Of a stretch of 64,000 nt of DNA, positions 1 through 8,049 are shown piece after piece. The position numbers and the translations under genes were made by a program. Each line of letters begins with the position of its first letter. Position 1 is the stretch's first letter. Origin of the DNA: Bradyrhizobium sp. B097 (lineage in GTDB: Bacteria; Pseudomonadota; Alphaproteobacteria; Rhizobiales; Xanthobacteraceae). Location of the stretch: the NCBI RefSeq assembly GCF_038957035.1, contig NZ_CP152412.1, forward strand, positions 496,001 through 560,000, read 5' to 3'. The notes under the pieces are model-generated. The model was not told the DNA's origin and searched no databases. It saw only the letters and a list, made by a program, of their open reading frames with translations.

Positions 1-1004
1 CCGCCGTTCGCCCAGCCGCGGTGGTCTTTCGTCGCTGGCAGGACGGCCGTGTGCTGGGGCGCGAGGAATTGGGCGACGTCCTCGAGGACCGCTACGGTTC
101 GCCCTACTACCATTTCCACCGGGCGGACCTCATCGCTCTCCTGGCGGACGCGTTCGGCCGCAAGGAGATCAAGCTCGGACGTCGCCTGATCAATGTCGCG
201 CAAGACGATAGCGGCGTGACCGCCCATTTTGACGATGGCACGTCCGCGCGCGGCGATCTCCTGATCGGAGCCGACGGCATCCACTCCAGGGTTCGCGAAT
301 GTCTGTTCGGCGAGGAAAAGCCGAGGTTCTCGGGGCAGATCGCGTATCGCGGGCTTGCGCCTGTGGAACGCGTCGCGCATCTCGACCTGCCGCTCGATGT
401 CACGAACTGGGTGGGGCCGGGCGGACACTTTGTCCATTACTTCGTTGCCGCCGGCCGCTTTCTGAACTTTGTGGCGGTGAGCGAAGCGGCGACCTGGACG
501 CGGGAGCAGTGGTCCGACCGCGGTTCGATCTCCGATGCCGTCAAGATCTATGAAGGGTGGCATCCGCAGATTGCGACGATCCTCAACGCGGTCGACGAGA
601 CGTTCAAATGGGCGCTGTTCGATCGCAATCCATTTCCGGAATGGACGAAGGGGCGCATCGCGCTTGTCGGGGACGCCTGTCATCCCATGCTGCCGTTCAT
701 GGCACAAGGTGCCGCACAGGCCATCGAGGATGGCGCGGCGCTGGCGGCCTGCCTGAAACACGCCGCCTTCGACATTCCGTCCGCGTTTCGCGCTTACGTC
801 ACCTTGCGCAAGCCGCGTGCGACCGAGGTGCAGGAAAGATCCCGTGCCAATTCCACGAGCTTCCACATGCCGGATGGACCGCAGCAGATCGAGCGGGATC
901 ACGTCCTCGCCACGCGCGGCGTGCGCGGCAGCCCCGAGGCAATGAACCGACTTTATGGCTACGACGCAGAAGCCGTCGCGGCGACGCTGGAGGAAAAACC
1001 ATGA
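1..1004 (+). CDS. FAD-dependent aromatic-ring monooxygenase, salicylate / 3-hydroxybenzoate hydroxylase type (5' end cut by window)
   Basis: Class A flavin monooxygenase that would hydroxylate an aromatic acid using NAD(P)H and O2 in the cytoplasm. The frame stays open to the left edge, so the N-terminal dinucleotide-binding GxGxxG is outside the window and the GTG at 21 is not the true start. Visible family motifs are the DG motif (GADGIHSRVR, about 80 residues in) and the GD motif (ALVGDACHPMLPFMAQGAAQ, about residues 210-230), which bind the FAD and the pyrophosphate/ribityl part. Its stop overlaps the start of the VOC gene (ATGA at 1001-1004), so the two are translationally coupled and probably act in one aromatic pathway. 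The exact substrate cannot be read from sequence. Confidence 0.85.
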   Translation, partial: AVRPAAVVFRRWQDGRVLGREELGDVLEDRYGSPYYHFHRADLIALLADAFGRKEIKLGRRLINVAQDDSGVTAHFDDGTSARGDLLIGADGIHSRVRECLFGEEKPRFSGQIAYRGLAPVERVAHLDLPLDVTNWVGPGGHFVHYFVAAGRFLNFVAVSEAATWTREQWSDRGSISDAVKIYEGWHPQIATILNAVDETFKWALFDRNPFPEWTKGRIALVGDACHPMLPFMAQGAAQAIEDGAALAACLKHAAFDIPSAFRAYVTLRKPRATEVQERSRANSTSFHMPDGPQQIERDHVLATRGVRGSPEAMNRLYGYDAEAVAATLEEKP

Positions 1005-1876
1005 CCCGCGCTTTCCAAATCGCCTATGTCGATCTCGATACGCCCGCCGCAGAACAGGAGATCGCCTATTATGATCGCGTGATCGGCGCAACTCAGACCG
1101 AGCGTGGTTCCGACGGCCGCACCTATTTCAGCCTCGGTGTCGATCACCACAACATCACCATCAAGCCGGCGTCCGATAAACGCCTCACCGCGCTCGGCCT
1201 GAGGATCGGTCAAGAAGCGGTCGACGAGACCATCCGCTCCCTGCGCGATCTCGGACTTTCTGCGGAAAGGAAGAGCGATGCGCGGCCGGGCGTTCCGGAG
1301 CTGGTGGAGGTCGTCGTCGCCGGGCACACACTTCACCTGGTGCCGGAGATGGCGATGCCCGGTCCCGGCTTCCGCACCTCGGGCGTCATTCCGACGCGCC
1401 TCGGGCATGTCGCCCTGATGGCGCCGGAGGCGGACAAGCTGATCAAATTCTGTTCGGCGATCGGGTTTCGTGCGACCGATTGGTTCGAGGGCATAGCGAC
1501 GTTCCTGACCTGCAACCACGATCACCACGTGCTCAATATCATCGCGGCACCGGAGGCACGCGTTCACCATCTCGCCTTTGAGCTGCGCAGCCGCGCCGCG
1601 CATCACGATGCGGCGGATTTTCTCGCGACGACAGGGCATCCGATGCTTTGGGGCCCGACGCGGCACACCGCGGGCCACAACCTTGCCTCCTATCACTATG
1701 ACCCCAGCCGCTTTCTGATCGAGCTCTACTCCGACATGGACGTGCTCGTTCCAGAACTCAATATTTTCCAACCGCGGCCGTGGCACGATGCATTTCCGCA
1801 ACGCCCTCGGGTGTGGACGATCGATCAGCTCACGACGTGGGGAACCCGCTTCGAGTTCGACTTGAAGACGGCGTAG
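1001..1876 (+). CDS. VOC-superfamily protein, probable extradiol ring-cleavage dioxygenase (catechol 2,3-dioxygenase-like)
   Basis: 291 residues with two vicinal-oxygen-chelate halves, the length of type I extradiol dioxygenases. The C-terminal half carries a plausible 2-His-1-carboxylate iron site: H136 in LGHVALMA, H190 in VHHLAFEL and E241 in FLIELYSD. The conserved DP and Tyr of the family (YHYDPSRF) lie just before the Glu. It would cleave the ring of a dihydroxylated product made by the overlapping upstream monooxygenase. A non-dioxygenase VOC role cannot be excluded, but the full ligand triad argues for an active Fe(II) enzyme. Start at 1001 is set by the ATGA overlap. Confidence 0.8.
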   Translation: MTRAFQIAYVDLDTPAAEQEIAYYDRVIGATQTERGSDGRTYFSLGVDHHNITIKPASDKRLTALGLRIGQEAVDETIRSLRDLGLSAERKSDARPGVPELVEVVVAGHTLHLVPEMAMPGPGFRTSGVIPTRLGHVALMAPEADKLIKFCSAIGFRATDWFEGIATFLTCNHDHHVLNIIAAPEARVHHLAFELRSRAAHHDAADFLATTGHPMLWGPTRHTAGHNLASYHYDPSRFLIELYSDMDVLVPELNIFQPRPWHDAFPQRPRVWTIDQLTTWGTRFEFDLKTA

Positions 1877-1921
1877 CGCCCGGCAGCTTGCCGATTGAAT
1901 ATCAAAATCGCGAGGAAAGAG

Positions 1922-3169
1922 ATGCCACGGCACGCGCGCGAGGCGAGATCCGCTTGTTTTGGGGTCGCGCTGACGATCCTGACCGGCCTGGCGGTTGCGG
2001 CGCCGGGCTCGGCTCACGAAGAGAAGCGCTACGATCCCGGCGCATCCGACACGGCGATCAAGATCGGCAACACGGCTCCCTATAGTGGGCCGTTGTCCTC
2101 GAATGGCATCATCGCCAGGACCGAAGCCGCCTACTTCAAGATGATCAACGATCAAGGCGGGGTGAACGGCCGCAAGATCGAGTTCATCTCCTATGACGAT
2201 GCTTATAGTCCCCCGAAGACCGTCGAGCAGACCCGCAAGTTGATCGAGAGCGACGAGGTGCTGCTGCTCTTCAATCAACTCGGTACGCCGACCACCATGT
2301 CGGTCATCAAATATGTCAACGCCAAAAAGGTGCCGCAGCTGTTCATCGCGGCCGGAGCAACGGTCTTCGGCGATCACACGGCACATCCCTGGTCGATGGG
2401 CTTTCAGCCAAGCTACCAGAGCGAAACGCGCATCTACGGGAAATACCTGCGCGACAACTATCCCGACGGGAAGATTGCCGTGTTGTCGTCCAATGACGAC
2501 TTCGGACGGGACAACATCAAGGGCTTGAAAGACGGTCTGGGCGATGCGGCCGGCAACATCGTCGCCGAGGTCACCTACGAGACGAGCGCGCCGACCATCG
2601 ATTCCGAGCTCGTGAAGCTGAAATTCTCGGGCGCGAGCATCTTCGTCAATTTCGCCTCCGCGAAATTTGCGGCGCAAGCCATCAAGAAAGCGGCGGAGAT
2701 TGGCTGGAGGCCCGTGCATATCCTGCATGGAAACTCGCAGTCAATCAGCGCCGTGCTGAAGCCCGCCGGCCTCGAGAACGCCAGGGACATCATCACCGCA
2801 AGTTACAGCAAGGACCCCGCGGATGCGGCCTGGAAGGATGACCCCGGCCTGAAGAAATTCTCCGATTTCATGGCCGAGCACATGCCGGGCGAGGATAGAG
2901 ATAACTCTTACGTGGTCTATGGATACAACGCTGCGCAGGCGCTGGTCGAAGTGCTCAACCAATGCGGGGATGACCTGACGCGCGCCAACGTCATGAGGCA
3001 GGCCGAGGCTTTGAACGGGGCTCACCTCGACATGCTGCTTCCGGATATCGCGTTGACGACATCGCCGAGCGACCACTATCCGATCGAGCGAATGCAATTG
3101 CAGAAGTTCGATGGGCGGAACTGGGTGCGATTTGGCGCCGGCGTTGAAGGCGCGCTGGACAAGAAGTGA
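1922..3169 (+). CDS. ABC transporter substrate-binding protein, branched-chain amino acid (PBP1) type
   Basis: Periplasmic binding protein of the Leu/Ile/Val type-I fold, 415 residues. An N-terminal signal peptide (hydrophobic segment CFGVALTILTGLAVAAPGSA) is followed by the typical mature start of this subfamily (DTAIKIGNTAPYSGPLSSNG). I chose ATG 1922 over TTG 1895 because GAGGAAAG lies directly in front and the signal peptide then has normal length. It follows the monooxygenase/VOC pair by 45 nt and probably captures the aromatic or a related acid. No permease or ATPase gene is nearby, so it must share a transporter encoded elsewhere. Two further relatives with the same signature lie at 46229 and 53603. 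Confidence 0.88.
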   Translation: MPRHAREARSACFGVALTILTGLAVAAPGSAHEEKRYDPGASDTAIKIGNTAPYSGPLSSNGIIARTEAAYFKMINDQGGVNGRKIEFISYDDAYSPPKTVEQTRKLIESDEVLLLFNQLGTPTTMSVIKYVNAKKVPQLFIAAGATVFGDHTAHPWSMGFQPSYQSETRIYGKYLRDNYPDGKIAVLSSNDDFGRDNIKGLKDGLGDAAGNIVAEVTYETSAPTIDSELVKLKFSGASIFVNFASAKFAAQAIKKAAEIGWRPVHILHGNSQSISAVLKPAGLENARDIITASYSKDPADAAWKDDPGLKKFSDFMAEHMPGEDRDNSYVVYGYNAAQALVEVLNQCGDDLTRANVMRQAEALNGAHLDMLLPDIALTTSPSDHYPIERMQLQKFDGRNWVRFGAGVEGALDKK

Positions 3170-3351
3170 AGGGCCATTGGCGGAGGTTCGAGACGGCGTC
3201 CCGGGTGGTGATGCTTGCGCGTACGCCTGACGATGTCGGCAAGGCAGCCCGGCATTGGGTCGCCATGTCGCCGGATCCGGCCAGCGCACTCTGGACGGAC
3301 GATTACTCGAATCTCCTTGGCCCCATGCTGCGGGCGAAGTTCGGCTCCTGA
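3170..3351 (+). pseudogene. Possible 3' remnant of a spermidine-synthase-like gene
   Basis: A 60-codon open frame directly after the binding-protein stop ends in the peptide PASALWTDDYSNLLGPML. To my memory this resembles the C-terminal tail of fused membrane/spermidine-synthase-like proteins (WTDD-aromatic-x-N-L). No start codon with a ribosome site and no upstream body of such a gene is present, so if real it is a fragment. The rest of the gap to 3542 shows nothing recognisable beyond being upstream DNA of the Tad genes. Confidence 0.3.
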
Positions 3352-3542
3352 GCGCGCGTAGAGCTGCGCGCGGCCAACTTCTACGGTCATGTTTGCTGCG
3401 GCACGACAGAGGATCGGAAAGCCTGGATTGGCTAAAGGAGTGTTAAGAGCCACGTCCGACTTTCGTTGATCGCGCTGAACTGACATTAAATTGTCATGCT
3501 GTAGGAATTGGGGAGGCTTGCCACAAGCGGCGTGAGGACAAC

Positions 3543-4853
3543 ATGACGGCCTTCATCACTTGGAAGGCGGAAGTTGGAATACCCTCGCAAATGAGGTCGG
3601 CACCGGATGAGTGCCAAGTGTGCCCGGATGGTCTTCTAAAGCGCTTTGCGCGCGACCAGTCCGGCAGCTACGCAATTATCATCGCGTTGCTGATGCCAGT
3701 CCTGGTGGGAACCGCAGGACTCGGTACCGAGGTCGCGTGGTGGTTCTACAAGCACAAGAATATGATGAGTGCGGCCGACTCGGCGGCGGTCAGTGCAGCC
3801 ACCGCCGGCACCAATTTCGCGACCGAAGCCAACGCCATCACGACGTTCTACGGCTACGCGAACGGGATCGGCAACGTCACTGTCACCGTGAACCAGCCGC
3901 CGTCCACGGGAAGCTTCACTTCCAGCTCCCAGGCGGTCGAAGTCATCATCACCCAACCGCAAGCGCGGCTCATGTCGGCGTTGTTTGGCTCCGGGGCGGT
4001 GCGGGTCACGGCCCGTTCCGTCGCACTGGGCAATGTCGGGACAGGCTGCGTGCTGGCGCTCGACCCGACCGCCAATCCCGCCGTGACGGTGAAGGGCAAC
4101 ACCCAGCTCAACCTGATCAACTGCAACCTCTATGACAACTCCAACGGCGGCTCGGCACTCAATGTCAGCGGGACGGCAACGATATCCGCGGCCATGGTTG
4201 GCGTCGTCGGCGGGGTTTCCGGCACGAGCAGCATCACGGCGACCAACGGCATTCGGACCGGCATCAGGGCGATCGCGGATCCCTATGCCAACGTCACGCC
4301 CACGATGCCGACATGGTGCGACTACTCGAACAAGTTCAACGTGAAGGGGACGACGACCCTCAGTCCGGGCAGCTATTGCGGCGACATCTCGGTGGCGGCA
4401 GGTGCCACGCTGACATTCAATCCGGGGATTTACTATTTCAACGGCGCGAACCTGTCGGTGGCCGGCAACGCCACGATCACGGGAACGGGCGTCACCTTGG
4501 TGTTTACCGGCTCGGCCGGCAACTGGGGCTCGGCGACGATCGGAAGCAACGCCAATGTCAGCCTCACGGCGCCGACGAGCGGAACGACTGCGGGAATCGC
4601 AATCTATGGCGATCGCAGGATGCCGGTCGGTAGCAGCTTCAATCTGACGGGCGGCGGTACGCAAAATCTGCAGGGAGCGGTCTACCTGCCGAAAGGGGCG
4701 CTGAGCTTCAGTGGCGGTAACGGCACGAGCACGACATGTACGCAAATCATCGCCGACACGGTCTCGATCGTCGGAAATTCCAATGTCCAGGTCAATTGCG
4801 CTGCGATGGGCGGTAATGCCATCGGTACGGCGACAGCGCAGCTTGTCGAGTAA
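3543..4853 (+). CDS. TadG-type pilus assembly protein (Tad/Flp secretion-associated)
   Basis: 436 residues. An N-terminal pseudopilin-like segment (RFARDQSGSYAIIIALLMPV, residues about 35-55) begins with the charged-then-hydrophobic pattern of TadE/TadG proteins, followed by EVAWWFYKHKNMMSAADSAA, a hallmark of the TadG N-terminal domain. The remaining 350 residues are Gly/Ser/Thr/Asn-rich with alternating short hydrophobics (many TIT, SGT and NGT steps), which suggests a repetitive beta-solenoid-like extracytoplasmic part. It heads a three-gene unit with two TadE-like genes. No Flp pilin, TadA ATPase or RcpA secretin lies in the window, so the rest of the machinery must be elsewhere. RBS GAGGAC precedes ATG 3543. 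Confidence 0.82.
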   Translation: MTAFITWKAEVGIPSQMRSAPDECQVCPDGLLKRFARDQSGSYAIIIALLMPVLVGTAGLGTEVAWWFYKHKNMMSAADSAAVSAATAGTNFATEANAITTFYGYANGIGNVTVTVNQPPSTGSFTSSSQAVEVIITQPQARLMSALFGSGAVRVTARSVALGNVGTGCVLALDPTANPAVTVKGNTQLNLINCNLYDNSNGGSALNVSGTATISAAMVGVVGGVSGTSSITATNGIRTGIRAIADPYANVTPTMPTWCDYSNKFNVKGTTTLSPGSYCGDISVAAGATLTFNPGIYYFNGANLSVAGNATITGTGVTLVFTGSAGNWGSATIGSNANVSLTAPTSGTTAGIAIYGDRRMPVGSSFNLTGGGTQNLQGAVYLPKGALSFSGGNGTSTTCTQIIADTVSIVGNSNVQVNCAAMGGNAIGTATAQLVE

Positions 4854-4867
4854 GCTGGAGGGATGAG

Positions 4868-5365
4868 ATGAAAACGGGCATGATAGGTAGTGAGCGTCGT
4901 TCTCAACGCCGCCGCACACTCTTCCGTCGCAGGTTCGGAAATGACACGCGCGGTGTCGCGGCGATCGAATTCGGCGTCCTGGTTCCGCTGCTTTCGCTGA
5001 TGGTCGTCTCTGTGACCGATATCGGCCTTGCGATCTACCGCAAGATGCAGGTGGAGGGTTCGTCGCAAGCAGGCGTCGAGTATGCCATCGCACATGGGTT
5101 CGACGCCAATGCGATTTCGACCGCCGTGACAGCCGCGACGAATTCCAATGTGATCAACGCCTCGCCTGTTCCGATCAAGTTTTGCGGGTGTGCGACCAGC
5201 TCGGGCGTCACCAGCATGACCTGCGGGGGAGTGTGTCCCGGAGGCGGAATGGCGGGCACATACACCATCGTCTCCGCGCAAGGCAGCTACTCGACCATCA
5301 TCAACTATCAGGTCGTTCCGAACACCTATGTCATCAGCACGCAGTCGACAGCGAGGCTGCAGTGA
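4868..5365 (+). CDS. TadE-family minor pseudopilin
   Basis: 165 residues. After a basic N-terminus the segment RGVAAIEFGVLVPLLSLMVV gives the TadE signature, including the Glu five or six residues into the hydrophobic stretch needed for prepilin processing. The rest is a small extracytoplasmic domain with a Cys-containing loop (KFCGCATSS, TCGGVCPGGG). GGAGGGATGAG precedes the ATG, which is 14 nt after the TadG stop. It overlaps the next TadE gene by GTGA at 5362-5365. It would anchor or prime assembly of the Flp-type pilus in the inner membrane. Confidence 0.85.
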   Translation: MKTGMIGSERRSQRRRTLFRRRFGNDTRGVAAIEFGVLVPLLSLMVVSVTDIGLAIYRKMQVEGSSQAGVEYAIAHGFDANAISTAVTAATNSNVINASPVPIKFCGCATSSGVTSMTCGGVCPGGGMAGTYTIVSAQGSYSTIINYQVVPNTYVISTQSTARLQ

Positions 5366-5742
5366 AACGCGCATTCTGGCCCGACCGGAGCGGGGCGTCG
5401 GCGCTTGAATTCGGCCTGATCGCGCCGCTCTTCTTCGCGTTCCTGTTCGGCGTGATCGAGTTCGGGCTGTTGATGTGGACGCAGGTGGGAATGCAACACG
5501 CGGTCGCGGTCACGGCGCGATGTGCCAGCGTCAACACCGCGCTTTGCCCGACCAGCAATCCGAGCGCGATCGCCACCTACGCAACCCAGCAGGCGTTTGG
5601 ACTGAGCCTGCCGTCCTCGACGTTCACCTACAGCGCCGCGGCGTGCGGCAGCCAGGTGAGCGCGAACTATCAATTCCAGTTTCCCCAGATCCTCAATCTG
5701 GCGCCGTTCACGCTGACGGCCGCGGCCTGCTTCCCGGCCTAA
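5362..5742 (+). CDS. TadE-family minor pseudopilin (second copy)
   Basis: 126 residues starting with GTG that overlaps the previous stop (GTGA). The N-terminus RSGASALEFGLIAPLFFAFL has the same basic residue / Ala / Leu-Glu-Phe / hydrophobic order as the preceding TadE protein, so the two look like diverged paralogues (TadE/TadF-like pair). The C-terminal part has four Cys that may form disulfides. The overlap shows co-translation with the upstream gene. An in-frame extension upstream to 5182 is not used because it would lie inside the previous gene. Confidence 0.82.
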   Translation: MKRAFWPDRSGASALEFGLIAPLFFAFLFGVIEFGLLMWTQVGMQHAVAVTARCASVNTALCPTSNPSAIATYATQQAFGLSLPSSTFTYSAAACGSQVSANYQFQFPQILNLAPFTLTAAACFPA

Positions 5743-5784
5743 GGCATGATGAGACCAGGTTGATCGGGTACGGCGGCGGAAGTG

Positions 5785-5959
5785 CACCTCTCCCTTGGGA
5801 GAGGCATAGGCCGCCTGCGGCGGCCGTCCACGAAGAGAACGCCGAAGCGAAGCTTCGGCTATGGCGCAGCGCCGGGTGAGGGGTTACGCTCTCTCCTTGG
5901 AGCCGCGGCCCCTCACCCGATTTGCTGCGCAAATCGACCTCTCCCCAATGGGGAGAGGG
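5785..5959. repeat. Composite palindromic intergenic repeat (CTCTCCC...GGGAGAGG family)
   Basis: The 359-nt gap between the TadE gene and the convergent phosphodiesterase gene holds this element and no gene. Its ends are inverted (CACCTCTCCC near 5785 and GGGGAGAGGG near 5951), with internal hairpins GGCCGCCTGCGGCGGCC and CGAAGCGAAGCTTCG and two GGGTGAGGGG/CCCCTCACCC halves. The same end motif recurs around 31559-31681. Its position between converging genes fits a REP/RIME-like element. Confidence 0.7.
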
Positions 5960-6101
5960 AAACCCAGTCCGCGGATCCACTTCAACCCAAACTCATCCCA
6001 CGTTAGGAGTTCGTCTCCAGAGGCGCGCCGCAAAGATATCGGCGCCCCATGCCCGGGGCGCCGATAAGTTAAGCCATTCGGTGCGTTGCTCGCTTTGCGC
6101 T

Positions 6102-7760
6102 TTACTTCAGCTTCAGGGCCTCGACACCTTCGTCGCGAACCGCTTGGAGGCTGCGCGGATTGAGGTCGAGCGCATGAAGGATCGTCGGCGCGATCTGGGT
6201 GGTGAAAGCCGTCTCCTCGACGACCCTCGCGTGCTTGATGTGCGGCGAAGAGAGCAGCAGCAGCACGTTGCGATCGTCGTTGGAGAAGCCGCCATGCTCG
6301 GCAAGCTTGCTGCCGCCGGTGCAGATGACGCCATGATCGGTGATGGCGATGAAGTCCGGCACCCGGCTGTTGTGGAACGGATCCTCGTAGAGCTTGGTCA
6401 GTTCGTCGCGGTCGAGCAGCTTCTGGATATGCAGATCGGCGGCGTGGGCGAGGATGTAGGCCTTGGCATCTGCATAATAGGGATGGCCGGTCGCCGGATT
6501 GGTCGCCTGCTGCAGCTCAGGCGACAACCAGACCAGCGCCTCGTCGTCGCAGATCTCGAAGCCGTTGGTGCCGAAACCGGGCGCGTTGCTGTACAGGGCG
6601 TCGGAGATCGCCACGCGGTCCTTGACGTCGATCGGTGACTGGCCGTGCTTCGCGCTGACGATGATCAGCGTCGAATCGTAGAGGTTTTGCGCCTTGAGTT
6701 CATTGACGAACTTGCCGAGCGCGTCGTCCACGAACTGGAATTGCAGCGTGAGCGCATTGCCGGGCGTTGCCTTGCCGTCGGCATAGCCGCCGACGAGCGA
6801 CTTGTCGGCATCCGCATGGCCGGCCTTGGCGAGCTTCTGGCCGACGCTGACCGCCTGGAAGTTCATGCCGAAGATCGCGGGCACCGGCTGACGCTGGGTT
6901 CGCGTGCCGTCATAGCCGTCGATCCAGTTCAACACCGCCTTCACTTTCAGCGAGTCGTAGGAGCGGACACCGGTGTAGCTCTTGGTGTAGTCGTCGCCGG
7001 GCTGGGCGCCGGCGTCGATGGTGTCCTGCGAATTGATCTCCGGCGTGAAGAGCTCGTCGAGGCCCTTGCCCGACGGGCCTGCGAGGTCCTCGTAGGCTGG
7101 GTGCTTGTCGGACCAGGCCGTGCGCATTCCGGCTTCCTTGATGACTTCGAAGACCGTGTTGGTGCGTACGTATTCGTGGGGATAGACCGGCACGCACTGG
7201 CCGTTCACGAGCTTGCGCTGCATGTGATCCGGATCGAGCTGGGTGTAGACCTGACCCAGCGTTCCGCCGGCGGTGTAATCGGCGACCAGTCCGCTGGAGT
7301 AATTGTAGGTCTTGTCGAGCGCTTCGAAGTTGGTGAGCTCGGTTCCCGCCGGGCCGACGCAACCGGGGTCCGCAAGACCCTGGCTGGTATAGAAGGCCTT
7401 GGCCGGATATTCGGTGCGGTCATAGCTGTCGTCATAGAACAGGCCGCCGCCCTTCGGCGTGGCGCCCGTGACCTGCGCGAGCATGCCGGGAAAGCTGTCG
7501 GATGGTGCGGTGGTCAAAGCGTTCGGATAGACGACGCCCTTTCCGGTGAGCTGGGCGAAGTTGCCGCCGGGGCGGCTTTCGACCCAACGCTTCAAATCGA
7601 CGGCGTGCATGCCGTCGACGCTGATCAGCAGGACGTGCTTGTAGCCATGTCGCTGCGCATGATCATTGTCATCATCTGCATGTGCGACGGCGACGCCGCA
7701 AGCCAACATGGCCGCCGCGATCGCGGCAGTTGACAAGAAATAGTCACGAAAGCCACTCAT
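6102..7760 (-). CDS. Secreted type I phosphodiesterase / nucleotide pyrophosphatase (alkaline phosphatase superfamily)
   Basis: 552 residues with a signal peptide (STAAIAAAMLACGVAVAHA). Alkaline-phosphatase-fold metal motifs are visible: LISVDGMHAVDL (first metal Asp, about residue 46), the nucleophile region LTTAPSDSFPG, SDKHPAYE, VSAKHGQSPID (Asp/His ligands region) and KLAEHGGFSNDDRNVLLLLS near the C-terminus. This is the PF01663 layout, so it hydrolyses phosphodiester or pyrophosphate bonds in the periplasm. Start 7760 is chosen because AGGGGCG stands in front and a signal peptide follows; the open frame runs on to 8360 but that part has no coding look. A 19-bp perfect palindrome lies 49 nt upstream. 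Confidence 0.82.
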   Translation of the reverse strand: MSGFRDYFLSTAAIAAAMLACGVAVAHADDDNDHAQRHGYKHVLLISVDGMHAVDLKRWVESRPGGNFAQLTGKGVVYPNALTTAPSDSFPGMLAQVTGATPKGGGLFYDDSYDRTEYPAKAFYTSQGLADPGCVGPAGTELTNFEALDKTYNYSSGLVADYTAGGTLGQVYTQLDPDHMQRKLVNGQCVPVYPHEYVRTNTVFEVIKEAGMRTAWSDKHPAYEDLAGPSGKGLDELFTPEINSQDTIDAGAQPGDDYTKSYTGVRSYDSLKVKAVLNWIDGYDGTRTQRQPVPAIFGMNFQAVSVGQKLAKAGHADADKSLVGGYADGKATPGNALTLQFQFVDDALGKFVNELKAQNLYDSTLIIVSAKHGQSPIDVKDRVAISDALYSNAPGFGTNGFEICDDEALVWLSPELQQATNPATGHPYYADAKAYILAHAADLHIQKLLDRDELTKLYEDPFHNSRVPDFIAITDHGVICTGGSKLAEHGGFSNDDRNVLLLLSSPHIKHARVVEETAFTTQIAPTILHALDLNPRSLQAVRDEGVEALKLK

Positions 7761-7808
7761 GAGTTCGCCCCTCTCTATTTTCGGTAAGTTTGGAATCGCC
7801 TGCATTGG

Positions 7809-7827
7809 CCGCGACAACTTGTCGCGG
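7809..7827. promoter_or_regulatory. 19-bp perfect palindrome, candidate operator
   Basis: CCGCGACAACTTGTCGCGG: two 9-nt arms around one central C, in the 289-nt region between the divergent phosphodiesterase and Bug genes, 49 nt before the phosphodiesterase start. Position and symmetry fit a dimeric repressor site. No matching regulator lies next to it and the binding protein is unknown. Confidence 0.45.
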
Positions 7828-8049
7828 TCAATTGACGGCGGGATGACGCTTTGATGCGAGTTCGATGACCGTGGTCGGGGCTGACCGGCATCCAATGGTT
7901 GCAGGATTTCCCAATTTGGGTGACGCGCCGGCCGGGCGACGCCGCGCAACGGCAAGCTTTGCCGTTCAAATACGGATATCGCGTCTCTGACGTCTGACGC
8001 TGGACCGCGCGACACTGCCGGCTCTATGAGAGCATGAGGGGGAACGCGC

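Noticed and set aside
959..2728. 589-codon antisense open frame over the VOC and binding-protein genes
   Set aside because: Same reason: composition typical of a complementary-strand frame of real genes; the plus-strand products are clear.
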